The notes below the pieces were generated by a model that was not told the DNA's origin, ran no database searches, and saw nothing but the letters and a program-made list of their open reading frames with translations. Shown here piece after piece: positions 11,762-20,577 of a stretch of DNA of 64,000 nucleotides (position 1 is its first letter; each line of letters opens with the position of its first letter). Location: contig NZ_BMQT01000003.1 in NCBI RefSeq assembly GCF_014648255.1, forward strand, positions 124,001-188,000, read 5' to 3'. Position numbers and translations under genes: made by a program. This DNA comes from Nocardioides albus. Its GTDB lineage: Bacteria > Actinomycetota > Actinomycetes > Propionibacteriales > Nocardioidaceae.

Positions 11762-12615
11762 GTTGCCAGTTGCGCGGTCGTGAAGCGCGGACGGCCTGCC
11801 AGATCTCGATGATCGCGTACGTCGTTCCATCTCCCGGTGCCGCTGAAGACCGCCGGGGCGCCGCCGTTCTGACCGTCCGGGCCCTGCTCGTCGGCGTGCT
11901 CGAAGCCGACCACTCCCCCGGGCCTGAGCAGCTCGGCGGCCCGCCGTTCGAGGACGCGGATCGCGTCCAGGCCGTCCTGGCCGGAGAAGAGGGCGAGGTC
12001 GGGGTCGTGGTCGCGCGCCTCGGCGGCGACAGACTCCCAGGCCTCGAGCGGGATGTAGGGCGGGTTGCAGACCAGCACGTCGACGGTGCCGTCCAGATCT
12101 GGGAACGCATCGGCCATGTCGCCCTGGCGCAGGTCCACGCCGGTGCCGCTCAGGTTGCGTACGGCCCAGGCATAGGCGTCGTCGGAGAGCTCGACCGCGT
12201 GGACGTCGGCGCCCGGGACCTCGTCGGCGATGCTCTTCGCGATCGCGCCCGACCCGGTGCAGAGATCGACGATGACGGGCCGGTCGGTGGTCGCCGCCTG
12301 GTCGATCGCCCAGCCGGCGAGCAGCTCGGTCTCGGGCCGGGGCACGAAGACGCCGGGGCCGACGGCGAGCTCGACGTGCCGGAAGTAGGCCACCCCGGTC
12401 AGGTGCTGCAGCGGCTCGCGCTCCGCACGCCGGGCGAGCAGGCGCGCATAGGCCTTCTCGTGGTGCTCTGCCACGTCGTCGACGAGGAAGAGGCGGTTGC
12501 GATCAGTATCGAGGACATGGGCCAGCAAGATGGCCGCATCGGCGTCCGGACTGGCGACACCGGCCTCTTCGAGCTGCTTTCGGGCACTTGCCAGAAGGGT
12601 GCGCGGGGCGGACAT
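11758..12615 (-). CDS. prmC: Release factor N5-glutamine methyltransferase PrmC (HemK)
   Basis: 285 residues. A helical N-terminal domain (1-80) is followed by a SAM-binding domain with VIVDLCTGSGAIAKSIA and the catalytic NPPY motif (VDVLVCNPPYIP). It methylates the Gln of the GGQ motif in release factors such as PrfA, encoded nearby. An AGGAG box 9 nt upstream supports the ATG at 12615 over one ten codons earlier. The C-terminus ends [12 protein letters not shown], the usual family ending. It overlaps sua5 by 4 nt. Confidence 0.94.
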   Translation of the reverse strand: MSAPRTLLASARKQLEEAGVASPDADAAILLAHVLDTDRNRLFLVDDVAEHHEKAYARLLARRAEREPLQHLTGVAYFRHVELAVGPGVFVPRPETELLAGWAIDQAATTDRPVIVDLCTGSGAIAKSIADEVPGADVHAVELSDDAYAWAVRNLSGTGVDLRQGDMADAFPDLDGTVDVLVCNPPYIPLEAWESVAAEARDHDPDLALFSGQDGLDAIRVLERRAAELLRPGGVVGFEHADEQGPDGQNGGAPAVFSGTGRWNDVRDHRDLAGRPRFTTAQLAT

Positions 12616-12789
12616 GGGCAACTGCTCCTGAAATGTGTTAGTCATGCTCTACCCGGCTGAGGGTAACGTTCGGCCGCTTCACTAGTTCTTCGGGTCATGT
12701 CGGGGGACGCGGGATTGACCGCACCCTCGTCGGGCACCGTGCTGCCCCACCATCACACCCGAGATCCCCCTGGAAGGAAACATCACCCC

Positions 12790-13422
12790 ATGAAGTGGCC
12801 GTTGCTGCTTGCACTCATCGCCGTCCTCGCCGTTCTGATCTGGTTCTTCTTCGGACGACCGATTCGCAAGGGCGCCAAAACCCCGGATCGAGCCGAGAAG
12901 GACCACTCGAGCCCCGAGACCACCAGCGCTCCCGTCGCCGCTGTCGCCGTCCCCGCAGAGGCGTCGGTGACCGAGACGGCTGCTGAGGCCACAGACGAGC
13001 CCGAGACCATCGAGGCTGACGTCACCGACGTGGACACCGCCGCGGTCGTCGCGGAGGCCGAGAGCGTCACCGCTGCCGCTGCGGCCGAGACGACGGCTGA
13101 TGAGCCGACCGCCGCGGACACCGAGGCCCCCGCGGCCGAGGAGACGACGGCTGCTCCCGTCGACACCGAGCCCGAGGTGGCCCCGGTCGCCGAGGCGCCC
13201 GCCGCGACCGATGGCGCTCCCTACGCCGGCGCGGTGCTGCCTGCCGCGGACGGAAGCAGCTCGGACGCTGCGTACGACATCAAGGGCAGCAGCGGGAAGA
13301 AGTACCACACCCCCGCGAGCCCCTACTACACCCGTACGAAGGCGGCCGTGTACTTCGACTCCGAGGAGTCGGCAGAGGCCGCCGGCTTCATCGCCGGGTT
13401 CAAGAAGAAGGTCGACGCCTGA
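12790..13422 (+). CDS. Membrane-anchored protein with acidic linker and C-terminal sunset-like domain
   Basis: 210 residues. Residues 3-21 form one membrane helix, followed by a short basic region and a long Ala/Glu/Thr/Val-rich acidic linker (about 35-155) of low complexity. The last 50 residues (from YDIKGSSGKKYHTPAS, then YYTRTKAAVYFDSEESAEAAGF) match the small domain called sunset in automatic annotations and found at the C-termini of some actinobacterial ribosomal proteins. Function unknown. The ATG at 12790 follows GGAAGGAAA; the frame is open further upstream without a ribosome-binding site. It diverges from prmC and converges on prfA across a repeat array. Confidence 0.75.
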   Translation: MKWPLLLALIAVLAVLIWFFFGRPIRKGAKTPDRAEKDHSSPETTSAPVAAVAVPAEASVTETAAEATDEPETIEADVTDVDTAAVVAEAESVTAAAAAETTADEPTAADTEAPAAEETTAAPVDTEPEVAPVAEAPAATDGAPYAGAVLPAADGSSSDAAYDIKGSSGKKYHTPASPYYTRTKAAVYFDSEESAEAAGFIAGFKKKVDA

Positions 13423-13429
13423 TCAGGGA

Positions 13430-13570
13430 GTCATTATCTGACGCCGAAGAGTCAGTATCTGACAGCGAGAGGTCAGTTTCTGAGCGCCAAGCAGACCTTG
13501 GGCTCCGCAAACTGACCTCTCGATCTCAAGAACTGACTTCTCGGCGTCAGGAACTGACTCTTCGGCGGGT
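13430..13570. repeat. Palindromic array of 21-nt units, copy 1
   Basis: Three units on the left arm (for example GAGTCAGTATCTGACAGCGA) are answered by three on the right arm in reverse complement (TCGGCGTCAGGAACTGACTC). They lie around a central hairpin GAGCGCCAAG-caga-CCTTGGGCTC. Units recur every 20-22 nt. The array fills the gap between two convergent genes and could act as a two-way terminator. Confidence 0.8.
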
Positions 13571-14649
13571 CAGGAGTCGAGGCCGGCCAGGCGGGCGGCC
13601 AGGTCGGCGTCTACTGCGCTGGTGATCACGGGCTCCAGATCGCCGTCGAGCACCTGGTCCAGGTTGTAGGACTTGTAGCCGGTGCGGTGGTCGGAGATGC
13701 GGTTCTCCGGGAAGTTGTAGGTGCGGATGCGCTCGGAGCGGTCGACGGTGCGTACCTGGGAGCGGCGGGCGTCGGAGGCTTCCGCGTCGGCGGCATCCTG
13801 GGCGGCCTGGAGGAGGCGCGAACGGAGCACGCGCATGGCCTGCTCCTTGTTCTGCAGCTGTGACTTCTCGTTCTGCATCGAGACGACGATCCCGGTGGGT
13901 ACGTGGGTGATCCGGACCGCTGAGTCGGTGGTGTTGACCGACTGGCCGCCGGGGCCCGAGGAGCGGTAGACGTCGATGCGGAGGTCGTTGTCGTTGATCT
14001 CGACATCGATCGGCTCGGCCTCGGGAACCACCAGGACACCGGCGGCGGAGGTGTGCACCCGACCCTGCGACTCGGTGACCGGCACCCGCTGGACGCGGTG
14101 TACGCCGCCCTCGAACTTGAGCAGCGCGTAGGGAGCTCGGCCGGGCTCGGAGGTCCCCTTCGCCTTCACCGCGACGGTGACCGACTTGTAGCCGCCGAGG
14201 TCGGACTCGTTGGCGTCGAGGAACTCGAGCTTCCAGCCCTGACGCTCGGCATAGCGGGTGTACATCCGCAGCAGGTCGCCGGCGAACAGCGCCGACTCCT
14301 CGCCGCCCTCCCCCGACTTCACCTCGAGGATGGCGTCCTTGTCGTCGGTCGGGTCACGTGGCACGAGCAGGCGGCGCAGGCGCTCCTCGGCCTCCTCGCG
14401 CTGCGGCACGAGCGCCTCTGCCTCCTCGGCGAACGAGGGGTCCTCCCCCGCCAGCTCGCGGGCGGCCTCCAGGTCGTCGCCGAGCTGCTGCCAGGAGTGG
14501 TAGGCGTCGATGATCGAGCTCAGCTCGGCGTACCGCTGGTTGAGCTTCTTGGCCAGGCGTGCATCGGCGTGGGTCTCGGGCTCGGCGAGCCGCTTCTCGA
14601 GGCCCTCGTGCTCCTCGATCAGCCCTTCGACCGCTTCAAACTGCGTCAT
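13570..14649 (-). CDS. prfA: Peptide chain release factor 1
   Basis: 359 residues. It carries the catalytic [17 protein letters not shown] (GGQ) loop and the stop-codon recognition PxT motif (VQRVPVTES), which marks RF1 (UAA/UAG) rather than RF2. RF1 releases the finished protein at the ribosome, and PrmC, encoded about 1.2 kb away, modifies its GGQ glutamine. The ATG at 14649 ([14 protein letters not shown]) is chosen over a codon ten residues upstream by family length. The stop at 13570 touches the repeat array. Confidence 0.97.
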   Translation of the reverse strand: MTQFEAVEGLIEEHEGLEKRLAEPETHADARLAKKLNQRYAELSSIIDAYHSWQQLGDDLEAARELAGEDPSFAEEAEALVPQREEAEERLRRLLVPRDPTDDKDAILEVKSGEGGEESALFAGDLLRMYTRYAERQGWKLEFLDANESDLGGYKSVTVAVKAKGTSEPGRAPYALLKFEGGVHRVQRVPVTESQGRVHTSAAGVLVVPEAEPIDVEINDNDLRIDVYRSSGPGGQSVNTTDSAVRITHVPTGIVVSMQNEKSQLQNKEQAMRVLRSRLLQAAQDAADAEASDARRSQVRTVDRSERIRTYNFPENRISDHRTGYKSYNLDQVLDGDLEPVITSAVDADLAARLAGLDS

Positions 14650-14730
14650 TTGCGCCTCCGCTTCGCTCCGGCGGGACATCTCCGCCCGGGGGTGGTCTCT
14701 CTAAAACCGGGTGTCGCTGAAATACGCCAA

Positions 14731-14761
14731 CGCCGGCCTCCTGCGAATGCAGGGGCCGGCG
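14731..14761 (-). terminator. Hairpin terminator after rpmE
   Basis: Stem blocks CGCCGGCC/GGCCGGCG and CCTGC/GCAGG with a GAAT loop and one bulged base. On the minus strand it lies 12 nt past the rpmE stop and is followed by TTGGCGTATTT. Confidence 0.7.
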
Positions 14762-14772
14762 CTGGGAGGCAA

Positions 14773-14985
14773 CTACTTGTTGCGCTTGCCGAAGCGAGCC
14801 TCGAAGCGAGCCACGCGACCGCCGGTGTCGAGGATCTTCTGCTTACCCGTGTAGAACGGGTGGCAGTTGGAGCACACGTCGGCGCGAATGGCGCCCTCGG
14901 CCACGGTGCTGCGGGTGGTGAACGAGGCGCCGCAGGTGCAGGTGACCTGGGTCTCGACGTAAGTCGGGTGGATGTCGGGCTTCAT
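14773..14985 (-). CDS. rpmE: 50S ribosomal protein bL31, zinc-binding form
   Basis: 70 residues. Two Cys pairs (CTCGAS at the N-terminal side and [12 protein letters not shown]) form the zinc site that marks the C+ paralogue; the C- paralogue used under zinc starvation lacks them. [22 protein letters not shown] is the conserved tail region, here quoted in part as FYTGKQ and GGRVARF. It lies between rho and prfA, as in many actinobacteria. Confidence 0.97.
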   Translation of the reverse strand: MKPDIHPTYVETQVTCTCGASFTTRSTVAEGAIRADVCSNCHPFYTGKQKILDTGGRVARFEARFGKRNK

Positions 14986-15116
14986 GAGGTTCCTCTCAAG
15001 ACATGGGGCTCCGGGTCGCCACCGCAGGTTGCGGGACGTGAACCGGCACCGAGGATTCAGTGTATGTGAACGCCTGGGGCCGCCAATAATTCCCGACGGC
15101 CCCAGGAGCTTGTTCC

Positions 15117-16943
15117 TCAGCTCTTGGCTACCTGGTTGAGCAGCACCATGTTGGTGGCCGACCCTGCCACCTTTTCGACCAGCACCGAGGCGGCCTTGGC
15201 GCCCTCGAGCGTGGCCAGCGAGGCACGCAGCTTGCGCACCGCATCGCCCTCGCCACCGGCGAAGAGCAGGTCGTCGCGGCGGGTGCCGGAGGCGTTGACG
15301 TCGACGGCGGGGAAGATCCCTGCCTCCGCGTACTCCTCGCTCAGACGCAGCTCGGAGTTGGCGGTGTCCTTGAACGCGTCGAAGATGATCTCGTCGGTCT
15401 TCGAACCGGTCTCGACCGCAGCCGTGGCGAGAATGGTCAGCGAGCCGCCGTCCTCGACGTTGCGGGCCGCGCCGAAGAACCGCTTCGTCGGGTAGAGCGC
15501 CGCGGAGTCGACGCCGCCACCGAGGATCCGACCCGATGCCGGGACGGACAGGTTGTACGCCTTGCCGAGGCGGGTCAGCCCGTCGAGCAGGACGACCACG
15601 TCGTGGCCGAGCTCGACCAGGCGCTTGGCCCGCTCGATGGCCAGCTCGGCGACCACGGTGTGGTCGGCGGGCTGCCGGTCGAAGGTCGAGGCGATGACCT
15701 CACCCTTGACGCTGCGCTCGAAGTCGGTGACCTCCTCCGGGCGCTCGTCGACGAGCACGACCATCAGGTGGCACTCGGGGTTGTTGGCGGTGATCGCTCC
15801 GGCGATCGCCTGCAGGACGGTCGTCTTGCCCGCCTTGGACGGCGAGGCGATCAGGCCGCGCTGGCCCTTGCCGATCGGCGCCACCAGGTCGATGATCCGG
15901 CCGGTGACGGGGTCGGAGCCGCCCTCGAGGCGGAGCCGCTGGTCCGGGTGGACCGGCGCGAGCTTGTCGAACTCGACGCGGTGCTTGGCGATCTCGGGGT
16001 CGGCGCCATTGACCGAGTCGATACGCACCATCGGGTTGTACTTCTCCTTGCGCTCGCCCTCGCGGGGCTGGCGCACCTGGCCGACGATCGCGTCGCCACG
16101 GCGCAGGCCGAGACGCTTGACCAGCGACAGGGAGAGGTAGACGTCGTCCGGTCCGGGCAGGTAGCCGGAGGTGCGGACGAAGGCGTAGTTGTCGAGTACG
16201 TCCAGGATGCCCGCGGCAGGCACCAGCACGTCGTCCTCGAGGACGGTCGTGTCCGGCTCGCCGCGGCCCGGACGGTTGCGGTCGCGGTCACGGCCCCGGC
16301 GGCGGCGGTTGCGGCGGCTGCCGCCCTCTCCGTCGTCATCGCCCGCCTCGTCGGCAGACTCGGCCTGCCGCTCCTTCTGCGCGTCCTCGTTCTTCTTCTC
16401 GGCGGCAGGCTGGCCGGCCTTGGCCGGGCCCTTGCCCTGGTTCTGGTTCTGGCCCTGGTTCTGGCCACCGCCGGCGGGCTGGCCGCCTTGGCCACCGCTC
16501 TTGTTCTGGCTCTGGTTGCGCTGGCGGCGCGGGCGCTGACCGCCCTCGTTGCCGCCTTCGTTGCTCGCGTCGGCAGCCTCGGCGGGCTTCTCGGCGGGCT
16601 TCTCGGTCTTGTCGGCCGGCTTGTCGGCGGTCTTCGCCGCCGGCTTCTCAGCGGCAGGCTTCTCCGCGGGCCTCTTAGCTGCAGGCTTCTCTGCGGGCTT
16701 GTCGGCAGCAGGCTTGTCGGCAGCAGGCTTCTCGGCCTTCTGCGCCGGCGCAGACTGCGCCCGGTTGCCCTGGGCAGCCTTGATCGCGTCGATCAGCTGG
16801 GCCTTCTTCATCGAGTTCGCCCCGGCGATGCCCATCCCGTTGGCCATCGCCTTGAGGTCGGCGAGGAGCATTCCGCCAAGGCCACCACGCTTCTTCGGGG
16901 CTGCGTTCGGCTCCGGAGCGGTGGATTCCATGGTCTCAGTCAC
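15117..16943 (-). CDS. rho: Transcription termination factor Rho with long disordered insert
   Basis: 608 residues. An N-terminal Rho-N helix domain (about 22-60) is followed by a Lys/Ala/Pro-rich then Gln/Asn/Gly/Arg-rich disordered insert (about 65-240), the RNA-binding cold-shock-like domain (about 245-320) and the RecA-like motor. Walker A is [10 protein letters not shown] and the catalytic loop [10 protein letters not shown]. The motor is divergent: Phe408, Gly455 and Asp526 stand at E. coli positions 219, 266 and 337, and Gly542 at 353. The GTG start at 16943 has AAGGA 6 nt upstream. A 210-nt gap separates it from thrB upstream. Confidence 0.95.
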   Translation of the reverse strand: MTETMESTAPEPNAAPKKRGGLGGMLLADLKAMANGMGIAGANSMKKAQLIDAIKAAQGNRAQSAPAQKAEKPAADKPAADKPAEKPAAKRPAEKPAAEKPAAKTADKPADKTEKPAEKPAEAADASNEGGNEGGQRPRRQRNQSQNKSGGQGGQPAGGGQNQGQNQNQGKGPAKAGQPAAEKKNEDAQKERQAESADEAGDDDGEGGSRRNRRRRGRDRDRNRPGRGEPDTTVLEDDVLVPAAGILDVLDNYAFVRTSGYLPGPDDVYLSLSLVKRLGLRRGDAIVGQVRQPREGERKEKYNPMVRIDSVNGADPEIAKHRVEFDKLAPVHPDQRLRLEGGSDPVTGRIIDLVAPIGKGQRGLIASPSKAGKTTVLQAIAGAITANNPECHLMVVLVDERPEEVTDFERSVKGEVIASTFDRQPADHTVVAELAIERAKRLVELGHDVVVLLDGLTRLGKAYNLSVPASGRILGGGVDSAALYPTKRFFGAARNVEDGGSLTILATAAVETGSKTDEIIFDAFKDTANSELRLSEEYAEAGIFPAVDVNASGTRRDDLLFAGGEGDAVRKLRASLATLEGAKAASVLVEKVAGSATNMVLLNQVAKS

Positions 16944-17153
16944 GTGAGTCCTTTCCCACGTATCGCCGATCGGCGTACGACACCGACGGCTCGTTTGTCA
17001 GAACCCCTGACGGGCCGACGCGCGCCAAACGAAGTGGCACGGCACGAAAGGGGGATAGCACATCCGTAGACCTGAACGGTCCGAGGGATGTATGTCCAGG
17101 CTAACACGCACCGCACCCACCTCAGCAGGGACCCGAGCCCGGACCTGGGGCGG

Positions 17154-18077
17154 TCAGAGGATGCGTACGCCGTCCATGTCGACGCTCAGTGCATGACAGG
17201 CCCAGCCCTCGGGGCAGCGGGCGGTGAGCTTGGTCGTCTCTGCCGACTCCACGCCGCTGCTGAAAGCCAGGACCGTGGGACCGGCGCCGGAGACGATCGC
17301 CGCGATGCCGTCGGCGCGCAGCTCGTCGACCAGGGCGAGCGACTCCGGCATGGCGGGCCGGCGGTATTCCTGGTGGAGGAAGTCGCGGGTGGCGCGGTGC
17401 AGGTGCTCGGGGGCATCGCTCAACGCGGCGACCAGGAGGGCCGTACGCCCCGCGTCGGCCGCCGCGTCGGAGTGCGGGACGGTCTCGGGCAGCAGGCCGC
17501 GGGCGGTCTTGGTCTCGACACCCGTGGCGGGGACGAAGACGACCACGCTGACCCGGGGGTCCACAGCGGTGCGTACCGCGAAGAAGCCGTCGTCGTCACC
17601 CGCGATCGTGAAGCCGCCGTGGAACGCGGGCGCCACGTTGTCGGGATGACCCTCGATCTCGGCGGCCTTCTGGAAGAGGGTGTCGTCGTCGAGGATCAGC
17701 TCTCCCCCGGCGACCAGAGCCCGCGCCAGCACCAGGCCGCCGACGATCGCGGCCGAGGACGAACCCATCCCGCGCGCATGCGGGATCCGGTTGTGGCAGT
17801 GCAGCCGCAGACCCGCAGGCTGCTTGCCGATGATCTCGAAGGCGGCCCGCATGGAGCGTACGACGAGGTGGGACTCGTCGAGCGGGACCGTGCCCTCGCC
17901 CGCACCCTCGACGGTGACCTCCAGCGTCCGTCCTCCGGTGGTCGAGCTTGTCGAGATCACCTCGCCGGTGAGCTCGTCACGCAGGTCGAGCGCCAGCCCG
18001 AGGGAGTCGTAGCCGGGACCGAGATTGGCGGAGGTGGCCGGGACGGTGACGGTCACCGGGCCTTCTACGAACGTCAT
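17154..18077 (-). CDS. thrB: Homoserine kinase
   Basis: 307 residues of the GHMP kinase family. The N-terminus has VPATSANLGPGYDSLGLAL, the ATP loop is IPHARGMGSSSAAIVGGLVL and the C-terminal motif is SGAGPTVLAF. It phosphorylates homoserine to O-phosphohomoserine, the substrate of ThrC encoded just upstream. It starts 8 nt after the thrC stop and is the last gene of a hom-thrC-thrB operon. Confidence 0.96.
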   Translation of the reverse strand: MTFVEGPVTVTVPATSANLGPGYDSLGLALDLRDELTGEVISTSSTTGGRTLEVTVEGAGEGTVPLDESHLVVRSMRAAFEIIGKQPAGLRLHCHNRIPHARGMGSSSAAIVGGLVLARALVAGGELILDDDTLFQKAAEIEGHPDNVAPAFHGGFTIAGDDDGFFAVRTAVDPRVSVVVFVPATGVETKTARGLLPETVPHSDAAADAGRTALLVAALSDAPEHLHRATRDFLHQEYRRPAMPESLALVDELRADGIAAIVSGAGPTVLAFSSGVESAETTKLTARCPEGWACHALSVDMDGVRIL

Positions 18078-18085
18078 CGGTGCCG

Positions 18086-19150
18086 CTACGCGAGCCCGGC
18101 CGCGGCAGCGGCGGCCTCGAGATCGGCGTCGATGATGATCTCGGGAAGCTCGCCGAAGAACTCCAGCGCGGTGGCGGTGTCCTTGAGCCCGTGACCGGTG
18201 ACGGTGATGACCGTGGTGGCTCCGGCGTAGGTCTCCCCCGCCTCGAGGTCGGCGAGCAGGCCGGCGACACCGGCCGCCGAGGCAGGCTCGACGAAGACGC
18301 CGTCGTTGCGGGCGAGCAGCGACTGGGCGGTGAGGATCTGGTCATCGGAGAGCGCCCGGAACCGGCCGCCGGACTTCGCGGCCGCGGCCTCTGCGAGCTG
18401 CCACGAGGCCGGGTTGCCGATACGGATCGCGGTCGCCCTGGTCTCCGGGTGCTCGACGGGGTGGCCGAGCACGAGCGGCGCCGCGCCCTCGGCCTGGAAG
18501 GCGCGCATGACCGGGGTCTTGGTGGCGTGACCGGCCGCTGCGTACTGCTCATAGCCGAGCCAGTAGGCGGACAGGTTGCCGGCGTTGCCGATCGGCATCA
18601 GGTGGTAGTCGGGCGCGTCGCCCAGACGGTCCACGACCTCGAAGGAGGCCGTCTTCTGGCCCTCGAGGCGGATCGGGTTGACCGAGTTGACCAACGCGAC
18701 CGGGTAGCTGTCGGCGAGCGCACGGGAGAGCTTGAGGCAGTCGTCGAAGTTGCCGCGTACCTTGACCACCTCGGCGCCGTGAACCAGGGCCTGGGCCATC
18801 TTGGCGGCGCTGATCTTGCCGTTGGGGACGAGCACGACCGGGGTGATCCCGGCCTTGGCGGCATAGGCGGCCATCGACGCCGAGGTGTTGCCGGTCGAGG
18901 CACAGACCACAGCCTTCGCGCCCTCGTGAACGGCGACGGAGATGGCCGCAGTCATGCCGCGGTCCTTGAACGAGCCGGTCGGGTTCTGACCCTCGACCTT
19001 CAGCCACACCTCACCTTTGGTGGCGCTGGAGAGCCACTCGGAGTGGACCAGCGGAGTGCCGCCCTCGCCGAGGGTGACCGCCGGGGTGTCCTGGGGGATG
19101 TCGAGGAGGGTGCGGTACTCCTCGATCACTCCGCGCCATTGACTGGTCAT
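18086..19150 (-). CDS. thrC: Threonine synthase
   Basis: 354 residues, PLP-dependent. The cofactor lysine is in NPTGSFKDRGMTAA and the phosphate-binding loop in CASTGNTSASMAAYAAKAG. It converts O-phosphohomoserine to threonine. The short bacterial form (about 350 residues) is usual in actinobacteria. Its ATG overlaps the hom stop by one base (TGATG), so the two are translationally coupled. Confidence 0.96.
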   Translation of the reverse strand: MTSQWRGVIEEYRTLLDIPQDTPAVTLGEGGTPLVHSEWLSSATKGEVWLKVEGQNPTGSFKDRGMTAAISVAVHEGAKAVVCASTGNTSASMAAYAAKAGITPVVLVPNGKISAAKMAQALVHGAEVVKVRGNFDDCLKLSRALADSYPVALVNSVNPIRLEGQKTASFEVVDRLGDAPDYHLMPIGNAGNLSAYWLGYEQYAAAGHATKTPVMRAFQAEGAAPLVLGHPVEHPETRATAIRIGNPASWQLAEAAAAKSGGRFRALSDDQILTAQSLLARNDGVFVEPASAAGVAGLLADLEAGETYAGATTVITVTGHGLKDTATALEFFGELPEIIIDADLEAAAAAAGLA

Positions 19151-20463
19151 CAGACTGCTCCTTCTACGCGCATCACCGAGGCGACGTCGCGGACGTACTC
19201 CATCTCGCGCAGGTGCTGCACGGTCGCCGCGAGCGCGGCATCGGGGGCTTCGTGAGAGACGACGACGAGCTGGGCGTCCTCGCCACGTCCTTCCTGGCGT
19301 ACGGCCTTGATCGAGACGCCGTGCTCGGAGAAGGCGGTCGCGACGGCGGCGAGCACGCCGGCCTTGTCGGCGACGTCGAGGCTGACGTGGTAGCGGGTGA
19401 CGGTCTCCCCCATCGGGCGCACCGCGCGAGCGGCGTAGGAGGACTCGCCGAAGCTGCGGGTGCCGAGGACCTTGTTGCGGGCGATGGTGACCAGGTCGCC
19501 CAGGACGGCGCTCGCGGTGGGCTCTCCGCCTGCACCTTGACCGTAGAACATCAGGTCACCGGCCGAGGCGGACTCGACGAAGACGGCGTTGTAGGCGCCT
19601 CGCACGGTGGCGAGGGCGTGGGAGCGCGGGATCATCACGGGGTGGACCCGGACCGAGACATCGTCGTCGTCGAGCTCGGCGATCGCGAGCAGCTTGACGA
19701 CTGATCCCATGGCCTTGGCCGAGGCGACGTCACCGGCGGTCACCTCGGTGATGCCCTCGCGGTAGACGTCGCTCGCGGTCACCCGGGTGTGGAAGGCGAG
19801 GCTCGCCAGGATCGCGGCCTTCGCGGCGGCGTCGAAGCCCTCGACGTCGGCGGTCGGGTCGGCCTCGGCGTAGCCCAGCTCCTGGGCCTCGGCGAGAGCC
19901 TCCTCGAAGCCGGCCCCGTAGGTGTCCATCTTGTCGAGGATGTAGTTGGTGGTGCCGTTGACGATGCCCATCACCTTGGTGACGTGGTCACCGACGAGCG
20001 AGTCGCGCAGCGGGCGAAGGATCGGGATCGCGCCGGCGACCGCGGCCTCGTAGTAGAGGTCGGTGCCGGCCTTCTCGGCGGCCTCGTAGAGCGTCGGGCC
20101 GTCTTCCGCGAGGAGCGCCTTGTTGGCGGTGACGACGCTGGCGCCGCTCTCCAGTGCCTTGAGGATGAGGCCGCGGGCCGGTTCGATGCCGCCGATCACC
20201 TCGATCACGAGGTCGACGTCGTCGCGGGCCACCAGGCCCTGCGCGTCGGTGGTGAGCAGCTCGGCGGGCACCTCGACGTCGCGGGGTGCATCGAGGCGGC
20301 GCACGGCCACGCCTCTGATCTCCAACGGGGCACCCACTCTGGCGGCGAGATCCGCATCGCCCTCGAGCAGGAGCCGGACCACCTGGGACCCCACCACACC
20401 GCAGCCGAGGACGGCTACGCCCAAGGGTTCGGCGGCGTGCGTGGTCGTCTTGTTGCTGCTCAC
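19150..20463 (-). CDS. hom: Homoserine dehydrogenase with C-terminal ACT domain
   Basis: 437 residues. The NAD(P) fold begins GVAVLGCGVVGSQVVRLL. The catalytic domain shows VVTANKALLAEDG, GIVNGTTNYILDKM and YAEADPTADVEGFDAAAKA. The last 75 residues (YHVSLDVADKAGVLAAVA onward) form an ACT domain, which in this family gives feedback inhibition by threonine. It reduces aspartate semialdehyde to homoserine. The GTG start at 20463 follows a TACCCT box with a 7-nt gap and no ribosome-binding site. Confidence 0.96.
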   Translation of the reverse strand: MSSNKTTTHAAEPLGVAVLGCGVVGSQVVRLLLEGDADLAARVGAPLEIRGVAVRRLDAPRDVEVPAELLTTDAQGLVARDDVDLVIEVIGGIEPARGLILKALESGASVVTANKALLAEDGPTLYEAAEKAGTDLYYEAAVAGAIPILRPLRDSLVGDHVTKVMGIVNGTTNYILDKMDTYGAGFEEALAEAQELGYAEADPTADVEGFDAAAKAAILASLAFHTRVTASDVYREGITEVTAGDVASAKAMGSVVKLLAIAELDDDDVSVRVHPVMIPRSHALATVRGAYNAVFVESASAGDLMFYGQGAGGEPTASAVLGDLVTIARNKVLGTRSFGESSYAARAVRPMGETVTRYHVSLDVADKAGVLAAVATAFSEHGVSIKAVRQEGRGEDAQLVVVSHEAPDAALAATVQHLREMEYVRDVASVMRVEGAV

Positions 20464-20470
20464 GCGCCCA

Positions 20471-20476
20471 AGGGTA
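20471..20476 (-). promoter_or_regulatory. -10 box of the hom-thrC-thrB operon (leaderless)
   Basis: TACCCT is followed by 7 nt and the GTG of hom. A leaderless start leaves no room for a threonine attenuator between promoter and gene. Confidence 0.5.
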
Positions 20477-20531
20477 TCCGGGACGGGCTCCGGGGTCCGA
20501 CTTCCGCTCTAGGCGCGGACATTTCGGCGAG

Positions 20532-20577
20532 GTTGTGAAGCTGAGAGTGACCTATAGGCCCCTCTCAGCTTCACAAC
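20532..20577 (-). terminator. Perfect 16-bp hairpin between the oxidoreductase gene and hom
   Basis: The arms GTTGTGAAGCTGAGAG and CTCTCAGCTTCACAAC pair without mismatch around a 14-nt loop. One arm touches the stop codon of the upstream minus-strand oxidoreductase gene. There is no T-run, so it could be a Rho-independent stop, an RNA 3'-end stabiliser or a protein-binding palindrome. Confidence 0.6.

Noticed and set aside
20464-20531. Threonine attenuator or riboswitch before hom
   Set aside because: The likely promoter box is only 7 nt before the hom start, which leaves no leader RNA.
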